Part shown: positions 42,977 to 51,599 of the stretch, in pieces
Layout: each line of letters begins with the position of its first letter
How positions within the stretch are numbered: position 1 is the stretch's first letter
From: Trinickia violacea
Lineage (GTDB): Bacteria > Pseudomonadota > Gammaproteobacteria > Burkholderiales > Burkholderiaceae
NCBI RefSeq assembly: GCF_005280735.1
Contig: NZ_CP040078.1
Span: 2,976,001-3,040,000, forward strand
DNA length: 64,000 bases
Reading direction: 5' to 3'
Notes under the pieces: model-generated
The model's database searches: none
Seen by the model: the letters and a program-made list of their open reading frames with translations, nothing else
What the model was told of the DNA's origin: nothing
Position numbers and translations under genes: made by a program

Positions 42977-44917
42977 TCATCGGGCCTCGCGCTGGAGCGC
43001 TTCGAACGTCGTGATGCGGCCGGCCAGTGCGCTCGCGGCCACGGTGTACGGACTTGCGAGCCAGACGTCGCCCGGCCCGGAACGCCCCGGGAAGTTGCGG
43101 TTGATCGCGCTGATCGTCACGTCATCGGCGGTGGTCGATTGGCCGGGGCCGCAGTTCGCGCAGGAGCCGCAGCCAGGCATCACCAGGGTCACGCCGGCTT
43201 GCTCGAAAGTCGGCAGATAGCCGCGCGCCTCGCAGTAGTCGCGCACGGCAAGCGTGCCGAACTGGAGGAACAGTCTGGTATGCGGTGAGACGCGCCGCCC
43301 GTGGTCGAGCCCCCAGCGCAGCACTTCGTGATAGAAGTCGAAGTCGGCGCGCTTTCCGGCCGTGCATGAACCGCCGTAGGCTAGATTGACTCTTACCTCC
43401 TGCTCCAGCGCGCCGGCCGCCACGCCGTTTCCCGGATCGCCCGGACGCGCGAGCATGGGCTCGATCTCATTCGCGTCGATATGAATGACGTCGTGATAGA
43501 CGGCGCCCGGGTCGCTTTTCATCCACGGCTCGATGACGAAATCGATCCCGCGCCGTGCCTTGAGGAATGCGACTGTCGTCTCATCCGGCTCGACGATGCC
43601 GGTGAAGCCTCCGAGCTCTGCGACCATGTTGGTGAGCGTCGCGCGTTCGTCGATCGACAGCTCGCGCACGGCCGCACCGCCATATTCGAACACGAGGCCG
43701 ATCGCGCCGCCGGACCGGATCCGCTCCATCTGCAGCAAATGCAGCACGAGATCCTTGGCGGTGACGCCCGCGCGCAGCCTGCCGCTCACTTCGATGCGCA
43801 GTGTGTGCGGCACCTTGCAGCGCACGTAGCCCGTCACCCAGCTGTTGGCAATGTCGGTCGCACCCGCGCCGAACGCGAGGCAACCGAGCGCGCCCGAATG
43901 AGGCGTGTGCGAGTCGGTCCCGACGACGACCTGGCCCGGCAGTGCGTACTTCTCCGCCATCAGCGCGTGACAGATGCCCTCCGAGCCGGGCTCGCCATTC
44001 AGTTCGCCATGCGCGCGCACCGCGTATTCGCGCGCGAAGGTCGTGTGCCCCTGCGTCAGGTTGGCCACACCGGGCAGCAGCCCGTCACGCACGTGAGGAA
44101 CGCTTTGTGCAGCCAGCACCAGATGGTCCTGGAACGCGACGATGTGATCGGGTGCAACTAGCGGAGCCGGCTTGCCGAACGCGCGGTGCATCAGGTGCGC
44201 GCACATGCCGGTGAAGTAGTCGTGGCTGAACCGCCAGTCGGCGGCGATGAACACACCGTCGCCGCGCGCCGCTGCCCCGGCGCCCGGATGCAGGTGTCGC
44301 GCAATGATCTTCTCTACCAGCGTGCACGGCGGGGCCGTTTGATCACCAAGCGTTTCGCCCGGAGCAGGCCAGTCTGCGAACTGACTGTAGGCGAGCAGGC
44401 CGCCGCTGCGGATGATGCGCTGCGTCAGCGCATCGCGGCCCTCGAGGAACGCTTCGATCGGCACTGCCTCTCCGGCGAGAAGACGGTCGAGCACGGTGAA
44501 ATCGGTGGTCGTCAGGATGCCGATGTTGTCGCAGTTCTGCTGGTAGATCCGCTCGAAGCTCTCGGCGACGATCAGCTCGATGCCGGCGGAGAGCTCCGCG
44601 AGCGGGCTCGATTCACGCGACGAACCTTTTCCGTAGCGCTTGCCGGCCACCGTGACCTGAAAGCCGCCGTTGCGGATCGCGTCACGGCCGATCGGCATCC
44701 GCTCGCCGGCTTTGAAGCCGACATACGGAAACTGTCCCAGACGTTCGTCGTAGGTCAGCATCACCGTCACGGGTGTGATTTCGTCTGTCGATACGTTGTC
44801 CCTCAGCGGTGCGGCGTCGGCCAGCAAGACCGCGCGGCCGGCCAGTTGCGCGTCGATGCAGCCGGAGTCCTGCGAGAGATACAGCACGCGGCCGGTCAGT
44901 CGAAACGAATCTTCCAT
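42977..44917 (-). CDS. Fused, permuted aconitase/isopropylmalate-isomerase-family hydro-lyase
   Basis: A 646-residue protein that carries the small swivel (LeuD-like) domain first, about residues 5-195, with the substrate loop YGKGSSRES at 95-103, followed by the large LeuC-like catalytic part from about 199. In that part GTDSHTPHSGALGC is at 333-346, and the 4Fe-4S cysteines are Cys518, Cys583 and Cys586. Swivel-first order occurs in AcnB, but the AcnB HEAT-like domain is absent. It should hydrate/dehydrate or isomerise a C4-C7 hydroxy-di- or tricarboxylate. A LysR gene upstream and an MFS gene downstream suggest a dedicated catabolic role rather than the TCA cycle or leucine synthesis. Confidence 0.85.
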   Translation of the reverse strand: MEDSFRLTGRVLYLSQDSGCIDAQLAGRAVLLADAAPLRDNVSTDEITPVTVMLTYDERLGQFPYVGFKAGERMPIGRDAIRNGGFQVTVAGKRYGKGSSRESSPLAELSAGIELIVAESFERIYQQNCDNIGILTTTDFTVLDRLLAGEAVPIEAFLEGRDALTQRIIRSGGLLAYSQFADWPAPGETLGDQTAPPCTLVEKIIARHLHPGAGAAARGDGVFIAADWRFSHDYFTGMCAHLMHRAFGKPAPLVAPDHIVAFQDHLVLAAQSVPHVRDGLLPGVANLTQGHTTFAREYAVRAHGELNGEPGSEGICHALMAEKYALPGQVVVGTDSHTPHSGALGCLAFGAGATDIANSWVTGYVRCKVPHTLRIEVSGRLRAGVTAKDLVLHLLQMERIRSGGAIGLVFEYGGAAVRELSIDERATLTNMVAELGGFTGIVEPDETTVAFLKARRGIDFVIEPWMKSDPGAVYHDVIHIDANEIEPMLARPGDPGNGVAAGALEQEVRVNLAYGGSCTAGKRADFDFYHEVLRWGLDHGRRVSPHTRLFLQFGTLAVRDYCEARGYLPTFEQAGVTLVMPGCGSCANCGPGQSTTADDVTISAINRNFPGRSGPGDVWLASPYTVAASALAGRITTFEALQREAR

Positions 44918-44982
44918 GGCGTCTCCTCCTGGTCACGAATATAGCGGCCGTGCCGCGTGCCCCGAAGTGACGTCTTGGCACG

Positions 44983-45891
44983 TCAGCCGTCTCGATTCGG
45001 CACGAGGAAGTTCACCAGCGCCGCCGCGCTCGCACTGAGTTCCTCGCGCGCGCGGAACAGGACGACGAGCCTGCGCGCTGCCCAGGGCTCCGCGAGCGGC
45101 AGCAGATTCACGTCGAGCGCATTCACATACAGCTGCCCCACCTGCTCCGGCACCACGGCGATGCCAAGCCCGGCATGCACCATCCGGCACAGTGCGTCGA
45201 GGCTTCCGACGCGGATCCTCACGTCGAGCGTATGGCCGGTCTTCGTCGCCTCGGCGGCGAGCATCTTCGAGAGCGTACTTTCGCCGCGCAAGCCGACGAA
45301 GCTCTCGGGCAGGAGGTCGGCAAACCGAACCTGTGCAGCGGCCGCCAGCCGGTGCCCGCGCGGGACGATCACCGACAGCCGGTCGTTCCGGTACGGAAGG
45401 GACTCGAATGCCTCGATGCCCGCGATGGCATTGCAGATCCCGAAGTCCGCTCGGCGCTCTTCGATTGCGCCCAGGACGTCCGCGCTGTGCTGTTCTTCGA
45501 GATCGATCTGCACGGCAGGAAAGAGCCGCTGGAAGGCGGCGACATCCTCAGGCAAGAACTGCACGATGGAGGACAGGTTCGCGACCACTCGAACGCTGCC
45601 CTTCGCGCCGGAGAAGAATTGCGACAGATCGGCGCTAAGCGCCTCGACGTTTGCGATGATGGCCTGCGCATGCCTCAGGACCGTTTCGCCGACCGCGGTG
45701 ATCGCGATCCCGCGCGACTGTCGCTGGATCACCGGCAGGCCGATCACGGCCTCGATTTCAGCGATTCGCCGGCTGACCGCCGACGGCGCAATAAACTCGC
45801 GCTCCGCTGCGCGCGCGATGTTCTTCTCCTGGCAGACGGCCACGAACAGCCGCAACGATGTCAGGTCGAGCTTCCTCAACAGGTTTTCCAT
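44983..45891 (-). CDS. LysR-family regulator of the aconitase-like operon
   Basis: A 302-residue LysR protein: N-terminal winged helix with LRLFVAVCQEKNIARAAERE and SAVSRRIAEIEAVIGLPV, then the two-lobed effector domain. The ATG at 45891 begins right before the DNA-binding domain (MENLLRKLDLTSLRLF); an open extension upstream is not conserved in style. It lies 65 bases upstream of the hydro-lyase gene in the same direction, so it may be co-transcribed with or control that gene. Confidence 0.9.
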   Translation of the reverse strand: MENLLRKLDLTSLRLFVAVCQEKNIARAAEREFIAPSAVSRRIAEIEAVIGLPVIQRQSRGIAITAVGETVLRHAQAIIANVEALSADLSQFFSGAKGSVRVVANLSSIVQFLPEDVAAFQRLFPAVQIDLEEQHSADVLGAIEERRADFGICNAIAGIEAFESLPYRNDRLSVIVPRGHRLAAAAQVRFADLLPESFVGLRGESTLSKMLAAEATKTGHTLDVRIRVGSLDALCRMVHAGLGIAVVPEQVGQLYVNALDVNLLPLAEPWAARRLVVLFRAREELSASAAALVNFLVPNRDG

Positions 45892-46267
45892 GGGAAATGT
45901 CCCCGGGCTGAACGCGAAATTATGCAACATCGTCCGGTCGGGCACTTCCGTGCGTTGCAGCATCACACGTTTGTGCTTTACGCGCGCTATGAAGTGCCCC
46001 GGCTCGAATGGTGGCTAGGCCGATGATCTGATTTGGCCGGACTGGGGCTTGGCTGCCTTGCCGCCCGAACTTGCAGAGACCACCTGCGCCGACGACACAA
46101 TTATTCCGCGCATTGGGCCTCTTGTCGCGCCACACGCGCGGCTCGATAGGAGCGCGCAATACGTTCAGATGCAAAAAGGCCGAGCCCTGCGCAATACAGG
46201 ACTCGGCCCGATACAAACGATTCAGTCAGCGCGTCTATACGAGGCGCTCCTCACGTACAACTACCGC
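45892..46267. other. Intergenic region of 376 bases with one terminator
   Basis: This region lies between the LysR start and the DUF4148 stop. Apart from the terminator at 46173-46208 I see no gene or clear element. The promoter of the LysR operon should be here, but no convincing -35/-10 pair stands out. Confidence 0.5.
46173..46208 (-). terminator. Rho-independent terminator of the DUF4148 gene
   Basis: GGCCGAGCCCTG (46178-46189) pairs with CAGGACTCGGCC (46197-46208) with one mismatch around a seven-base loop. On the minus strand it is followed by five T (46173-46177). It is 60 bases after the DUF4148 stop. Confidence 0.8.
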
Positions 46268-46582
46268 TCAACGATGTGAGTAGATGACGTCCTTGCTACC
46301 GACATCGCCGCGCGAACCGACTTGCGAAACACCGTTCGATACGCCACCGTAGGCGCTTTGCTGGTCAGCTCCCGTGTTTTGCGCGGCGATGCGGGCTAGC
46401 GCGGCCTGGATGTGGGTCGGATAGCTATTACGGTCATCCAGCGAGCTATAACCAGCATTATGCAACTGCACGAGTTCTTCGCGAACCTGCGCGCGTGTCA
46501 CGGGTTGATTCTGCTGAGCAAAAGCGGCTAACGGAGCACCTATCAGCGCGGTAATAACGACAGCTGTAGCAAGTGATTTCAT
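46268..46582 (-). CDS. DUF4148-domain periplasmic protein
   Basis: A 104-residue protein with a clear signal peptide (MKSLATAVVITALIGAPLA, cleavage near AFAQ). The mature part contains VTRAQVREELVQLHNAGYSS, the DUF4148 hallmark common in Burkholderia and relatives. The function of the family is unknown. ATG 46582 is chosen for the signal peptide; the frame is open to 46750 without protein-like content. A terminator follows and the gene is probably monocistronic. Confidence 0.88.
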   Translation of the reverse strand: MKSLATAVVITALIGAPLAAFAQQNQPVTRAQVREELVQLHNAGYSSLDDRNSYPTHIQAALARIAAQNTGADQQSAYGGVSNGVSQVGSRGDVGSKDVIYSHR

Positions 46583-46869
46583 GGCAATGACCTCAGGAAC
46601 GGTTTGTTGGGTTGCGCTGGAACGTCTGTTATGCAACCAGAAAACACAGTTTATGAGCGAGGCCGCCGCCAATAAATACGCATGCCAATAATAGATCGTT
46701 AAAGTGATTGAGACTAATCCGTACTGCATTGAAATCGCCGGTTCCATCAAGTTTTACCGGTGAAATCCATGATGTCAGAAAATGCAGCAGTGCAATACGC
46801 GTGAGTTCATCTATGCGACTTACACCGACTGATCTGACGGAGATCCGCAAGGGGATGCACATATCTCAC

Positions 46870-48492
46870 TCATGCTAAAAGCCCTTGGTTCTTGGTTATG
46901 TGGAAGTTCGCTCGATCCGCTTCTCTGTGGGGCGGCAGCTCAGCCAGTCTGAATACCGATGCTGCATCTTTCAGACTCTGCGCTTGATCTTCGAGCGCGC
47001 GTGCAGCCGCTGCGGCCTGCTCGACGAGTGCAGCATTCTGCTGAGTCACCTCGTCCATCTGTGACACGGCCTGGTTGACCTGTTCAATGCCGCGACTTTG
47101 TTCTTCGGATGCTGCCGCGATCTCGCCGACGATGTCCGAAACCTGCTTAATCGCCTGTCTCACCTCCCCCATGGTCGCGCCAACTTCCGTTGCCTGCTTC
47201 GCGCCGTCCTGAATCATCTCGACCGACGTGCCGATCAACTGCTTGATCTCCTTGGCCGCGGCCGCAGAGCGCTGCGCAAGGCTGCGCACTTCGCTCGCAA
47301 CGACCGCGAAGCCACGCCCCTGTTCTCCGGCGCGTGCAGCCTCGACTGCTGCGTTCAACGCGAGAATGTTTGTTTGGAAAGCAATGCCTTCGATCGTGCC
47401 GGTGATCTCCGAAATCTTGCTGGAGCTGCCACTGATTTCCTCAATGGTGCCGACCATGCTTTGCACTGCGTCATTGCCGACGTCGGCCATCTCTGCTGCT
47501 CGCATCGCCAGCGAATTTGCCTGGCGCGCGTTATCGGCATTCTGCTTCACAGTTTCCGTCAACTGGGTCATGCTCGAAGCGGTCTCTTCCAGTGACGCTG
47601 CCTGCTCCTCCGTCCTGGCGGAGAGGTCGCTGTTTCCAGCCGCTATTTCTTGAGATGCACTGGCAACAGACGAACTTGCAATCTGGATTTTCCGTACTGT
47701 CGCTGCCAGATTTTTAACGGTTGCATCGAGAGCATAGAGCAAGCTCGAGCGATCCCGATGCATCAGTTTCACATCACCAGTCAGATCCCCGCGGGCTAGG
47801 AGCGAAGCCACCTTTGCAGCATAGGCTGGCTCGCCGCCAAGCGTCCTCATGATGCTGCTCGTGATCTGCCAACCCACCACAAGAAGAACAACCAGCAAGG
47901 CGGCGGCCTCGCCCCCAAGTTTTAGGATGTCCGAGTAGAGGTCTGCATCGACGTCATCGATGTACATTCCCGCTACCAGCACCCATCCCCAAGGAGAAAA
48001 TTGCGCAGAGTAAGTCAATTTCTCTTTTGCCACTTGCTCGTTAGGCTTGGGATACCAGAAATGGGTCAATCCACCGCCGCGTCGCGCAATCGCCATCATC
48101 TCTTGAACGATCATCATGCCCTGCCAGTCTTTTAGATTTGACAGATCCTTTCCCACTAACTGTGGATACTCCGGTGCCAAGATCTGGATCCCATTCTGAT
48201 CGTAGGCAAAAAAGGCGCCGTTGCGGCTATAAGGTAAGGAATTGAGCTCCTCAAGCGCGGCTCGCTTAGCATCAGCCTCTGATTGCTTTCCGGATTGCGC
48301 AAGCTGATACTGACGATTGATGATGCCGACGCCCAGATCGACGACGCTATGCAACTTATCTTCACGCCCATCGATGACTCTTTGCTTGACTCGAACAAGG
48401 GCCGATCCGCTCAACACCATCAATCCGACAAGAGACGCGATGATCAGTATCAAGATGCGTGCCTTTACAGAGAGTTGAGTGAGTTTATTCAT
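46870..48492 (-). CDS. Methyl-accepting chemotaxis protein with Cache-type sensor
   Basis: A 540-residue receptor with two membrane helices: about 12-35, and the second near residues 190-210 (AAALLVVLLVVGWQI). Between them is a periplasmic single-Cache domain with GAFFAYDQNGIQILAPEYPQ and KLTYSAQFSPWGWVLVAGMY. A HAMP-like segment and a full signalling coiled coil with the tip NAAVEAARAGEQGRGFAVVA follow. Single-Cache receptors of this kind often sense small organic acids or amino acids. ATG 48492 is chosen because the first helix follows it; an upstream extension lacks a ribosome site. Confidence 0.93.
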   Translation of the reverse strand: MNKLTQLSVKARILILIIASLVGLMVLSGSALVRVKQRVIDGREDKLHSVVDLGVGIINRQYQLAQSGKQSEADAKRAALEELNSLPYSRNGAFFAYDQNGIQILAPEYPQLVGKDLSNLKDWQGMMIVQEMMAIARRGGGLTHFWYPKPNEQVAKEKLTYSAQFSPWGWVLVAGMYIDDVDADLYSDILKLGGEAAALLVVLLVVGWQITSSIMRTLGGEPAYAAKVASLLARGDLTGDVKLMHRDRSSLLYALDATVKNLAATVRKIQIASSSVASASQEIAAGNSDLSARTEEQAASLEETASSMTQLTETVKQNADNARQANSLAMRAAEMADVGNDAVQSMVGTIEEISGSSSKISEITGTIEGIAFQTNILALNAAVEAARAGEQGRGFAVVASEVRSLAQRSAAAAKEIKQLIGTSVEMIQDGAKQATEVGATMGEVRQAIKQVSDIVGEIAAASEEQSRGIEQVNQAVSQMDEVTQQNAALVEQAAAAARALEDQAQSLKDAASVFRLAELPPHREADRANFHITKNQGLLA

Positions 48493-48535
48493 AGTCAGGT
48501 CCCATGCCTTGAGTATTTCCGGTGCGAAGATTCTA

Positions 48536-48772
48536 TTAACGGTTCCGATCGGCTTCTGGCATGCCCTCTGCAATTTTCCGGCTCAGCCGCAAAATATCGA
48601 CCATGCCAAACTCGCAAACGTCCGGCTCTCGCTCGCCACGTGACATCGCGATTTCACGCGATAAACGGTGTGCGCCGGTTCGCTCGCGCAACAGCAAATC
48701 GAGCGCCTCCACGAGGAGGGCTCGATCGTCGTCGGATATCGATGCAACAAGGCCCAGGTTGAATACAGACAT
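48536..48772 (-). CDS. Small conserved-looking hypothetical protein
   Basis: A 78-residue acidic soluble protein that I do not recognise. It is mostly helical in character (DDDRALLVEALDLLLRER, MVDILRLSRKIAEGM). The start is supported by AGGAAAGC directly before the ATG. It ends 43 bases upstream of the chemotaxis receptor start in the same direction, so the two may be co-transcribed. No signal peptide or membrane segment. Confidence 0.55.
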   Translation of the reverse strand: MSVFNLGLVASISDDDRALLVEALDLLLRERTGAHRLSREIAMSRGEREPDVCEFGMVDILRLSRKIAEGMPEADRNR

Positions 48773-48854
48773 GCTTTCCTCTCAAACGCGATCGTCGTCG
48801 GTGTAACGACTGTTTTCAGACTCAAATGGTCGTCCGCATATCGCGAGGTGTTGG

Positions 48855-50513
48855 CTAGCTCCCGGCCTTACTCGTCCCTCGTGCTTGCCCCGGGATTCCA
48901 GAATAAGAGGCACGCGCGTCCGCCAGGATCATCTCCGCCGCCTTCTCCGCAATCATGATCGTCGGAGCATTGGTGTTGCCCGATGGAATGCGCGGCATGA
49001 CGGACGCATCGACAACCCTCAGCCCGTCAATGCCTCGTACACGGAGCGTGTGATCGACCACGGCGTCGCGGTCATTGCCCATCTTGCAGGTGCCTACCGG
49101 GTGATACATCGACTGCGCATTTGCGCGCAGGTACTCTGCGAGCTGCTCGTCGGTTTGATATCGGGTACCGGGCAACAACTCGCCCTCAAAGCCCTCACGG
49201 AACGGCGTTTGCGCGAAAATCCCACGGATGATGCGAATGCCTTCGATCAGCGGCTGCATATCGCGGCTGTCGGTCAGATAGTTCGCGACCATTGTCGGTG
49301 CCACCTTGGGATCCCGCGATCGAAGCGAGACGAAACCTGTCGAATAAGGCCTGAGCAACGTACAGGACGCTGTCACCGCGGGCGCGCTTTCGGCCTTGTA
49401 CATGCCACCCTTGCTGATCATGCTGAACGGCCGCATCTGCACCTGCAGATCTGGCACGCTGGTATGCGGTCCGGACCGAACGAACAATCCGACCTGCGCG
49501 GCGGCTGACGTAAGCAATCCACGCCGAAACGCCAGATACCGAAGCACGTCGGGGATCATTCGCCAATTGCTCGCGATCATTTTGTTGATCGAGAACGAGG
49601 GATCGACGCTTGCCAAGCAATGCGCGTAGATATGATCCTGAAGATTGCTGCCGACGCCGGGCGACGCATGCTTGACCGATATCCCCAGCGAAAGCAGTTC
49701 TTCTGCGGGCCCGATTCCCGAAAGCATCAGCAATTGCGGCGTGTTGACAGCGCCCGCCGAAACGATCACCTGTCTCGCCGTCGCCTGCCGCGAGACGCCG
49801 CCGACTGCGTATTTCACGCCAGTGGCCCGCTTGCCCTCGAGCACGATGCATTCGGCCAGCGCATCGGTCTGAACGGTCAGGTTCGGTCTATTGCGCACCG
49901 GGCGCAGAAACGCGGCGGCAGCGGAATTCCGCTCTCCTTGATGAATGGTGAACTGAAGATAGCCCACCCCCTCCTGCGTGATCCCATTGAAGTCATTGTT
50001 CCTCGGAATACCCACGCGCTCCGCCGCCTCGACGAAAGCTTTCGACGCGGGATGCGGTTCATAAAGCGGCGAGACGTGCAGTTCTCCGCTGTCGCCATGC
50101 AATTCGCTCGCACCGAGGAAGTGGCATTCGCTGCGCTTGAAATAGGGCAGCACATCATCCCACCCCCACCCCGGATTGCCCAGCTCTCTCCACGCATCGT
50201 AGTCGGCTGCCGTTCCCCGCATGTAGACGTGCCCGTTGATCGCACTACTGCCGCCGAGCGTCTTGCCGCGCGGCCAAATGATCTTGCGGTTGTTCAACCC
50301 GGGCTCTTCATCCGAGGTGTAGCCCCAAGTCAGCTTCGGGTTAGCGATCACGCGAGGTACACCGGCTGGCACCTTAATCCAGACATTCCGATCTTCGCCC
50401 CCCGCCTCGAGCAACAGCACCTTGTTGCGCGGATCCTTCGAAAGACGATTGGCAAGCACACATCCGGCAGATCCCGCGCCGACGATCACATAGTCATAAG
50501 TCATGTTGGTCAC
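48855..50513 (-). CDS. GMC-family FAD-dependent oxidoreductase (choline dehydrogenase-like)
   Basis: A 552-residue glucose-methanol-choline oxidoreductase. The FAD site GAGSAGCVLANRLS is at 12-25, the GMC signatures GGSSAINGHVYMRG and SAGAVNTPQLLMLSGIGP are present, and the catalytic His lies in MYHPVGTCKMG near the C terminus. It oxidises an alcohol to an aldehyde, usually passing electrons to the respiratory chain. A GTG start at 50513 is preferred because GAGG lies six bases upstream; ATG 50504 is possible. It is the last gene of a ten-gene operon with an ABC importer, so its substrate is probably the imported alcohol or a derivative. Confidence 0.9.
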   Translation of the reverse strand: MTNMTYDYVIVGAGSAGCVLANRLSKDPRNKVLLLEAGGEDRNVWIKVPAGVPRVIANPKLTWGYTSDEEPGLNNRKIIWPRGKTLGGSSAINGHVYMRGTAADYDAWRELGNPGWGWDDVLPYFKRSECHFLGASELHGDSGELHVSPLYEPHPASKAFVEAAERVGIPRNNDFNGITQEGVGYLQFTIHQGERNSAAAAFLRPVRNRPNLTVQTDALAECIVLEGKRATGVKYAVGGVSRQATARQVIVSAGAVNTPQLLMLSGIGPAEELLSLGISVKHASPGVGSNLQDHIYAHCLASVDPSFSINKMIASNWRMIPDVLRYLAFRRGLLTSAAAQVGLFVRSGPHTSVPDLQVQMRPFSMISKGGMYKAESAPAVTASCTLLRPYSTGFVSLRSRDPKVAPTMVANYLTDSRDMQPLIEGIRIIRGIFAQTPFREGFEGELLPGTRYQTDEQLAEYLRANAQSMYHPVGTCKMGNDRDAVVDHTLRVRGIDGLRVVDASVMPRIPSGNTNAPTIMIAEKAAEMILADARASYSGIPGQARGTSKAGS

Positions 50514-50525
50514 GACAACCTCGCT

Positions 50526-50855
50526 TCAAGACGCACGGTGCGCCAGACGATCAGGGCCCACGCCCGCCAGAAAATACAGGTGGCAGCCCGCCGACTCGAA
50601 GCGGTAGCCGATGATCTCCTGATAGGCATCGGAAAAATAGAAATCCTTCGCACGCTGCGGCGTTTCGAATTCGAGGAGCACGACACGCTTGACGTTTCTG
50701 TCGCCCTCCACGACTGCCGGATCCCCGCCTGCAATCAGGAACGTGGCCCCGTATTGTTCGAGAATGGGCCGCACCCGAGGCATATATTCGGAATAGAACC
50801 GCTCCGAATCCTTGATATCGAGCTCGGCGAAGATGTAGCCCTTCGACATTTCCAT
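50526..50855 (-). CDS. DUF1330-domain protein
   Basis: A 109-residue ferredoxin-like alpha+beta protein of the DUF1330 family, with KGYIFAELDIKDSERFYSEY at the start and RVVLLEFETPQRAKDFYFSDAY in the middle. The biochemical role is unknown for most members. GAGG precedes the ATG. It lies between livF-like and GMC genes with gaps of 24 and 12 bases, firmly in the operon. Confidence 0.88.
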   Translation of the reverse strand: MEMSKGYIFAELDIKDSERFYSEYMPRVRPILEQYGATFLIAGGDPAVVEGDRNVKRVVLLEFETPQRAKDFYFSDAYQEIIGYRFESAGCHLYFLAGVGPDRLAHRAS

Positions 50856-50879
50856 TGAGAAACCTCATGGTCTGGTTGT

Positions 50880-51599
50880 TCAGTGCCCACCGAGATACGC
50901 AGAGCGGACCGCTGGGTTAGTTTTCATTTCATCCGTAGGTCCGTGAAGCGCAATGCGTCCGCTCTCCAGGACGTAGGCATAGTCAGAGACTTCGAGCGCG
51001 GCGGCAGCAAACTGCTCGACGAGCAGCATCGTGATGCCCTGGGCCTTGAGCCGTTCGATGATGCGAAATACTTCGTCCACGAGAATGGGCGCGAGCCCCA
51101 TGGACGGTTCGTCGAGCAACATGACCTCGGGATTGAGCATGACCGCTCGCGCCATCGCGAGCATCTGCTGCTCGCCGCCCGACAGCGTGCCGGCGAGTTG
51201 GGCGCGCCGTTCCTTCAGGCGGGGAAAGAGATCCATCGCGCGTTCCAGATCGCCTGCGATATCGCCTTTGGTTCGGCACCCGGCAAACCGGCAAAACGCT
51301 CCAAGCTTCAGGTTGTCGACAACGCTTAGCGTTGGGAACACGCGCCGCCCCTCTGGAGAATGCGCGAGACCGCGGCGAGCGACGCGATACGAGTCCCATC
51401 CGGTCACGTCGACACCATCGAGCAGAACGGCCCCGGCCTTCGGCCGGAGCATGCCTGACACGGCGCGCATCGTCGTTGATTTGCCGGCGCCGTTCGAGCC
51501 GATAAGGCTCACTATCTTTCCCTTCGGCACCTCGAACGAGATGCCGTGCAGGACTTCCGTCGGCCCATATCCCGCGCTCAGGCCTTCAACGTTCAGCAT
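50880..51599 (-). CDS. Branched-chain-amino-acid-type ABC transporter ATPase (LivF type)
   Basis: A 239-residue ATPase. Walker A GSNGAGKST, signature LSGGEQQMLAMARA and Walker B MLLDEPSMGLAP are intact. Its start overlaps the stop of the permease-ATPase fusion by seven bases and has GGGAGG upstream. It pairs with the fused LivG-like ATPase. Although the family is named for leucine uptake, such importers also carry aromatic acids, amides and other organic solutes. Confidence 0.93.
   Translation of the reverse strand: MLNVEGLSAGYGPTEVLHGISFEVPKGKIVSLIGSNGAGKSTTMRAVSGMLRPKAGAVLLDGVDVTGWDSYRVARRGLAHSPEGRRVFPTLSVVDNLKLGAFCRFAGCRTKGDIAGDLERAMDLFPRLKERRAQLAGTLSGGEQQMLAMARAVMLNPEVMLLDEPSMGLAPILVDEVFRIIERLKAQGITMLLVEQFAAAALEVSDYAYVLESGRIALHGPTDEMKTNPAVRSAYLGGH

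Noticed and set aside
46629..46862. Small minus-strand frame between the chemoreceptor and DUF4148 genes
   Set aside because: No ribosome site, and its sequence has no signal peptide or conserved look.
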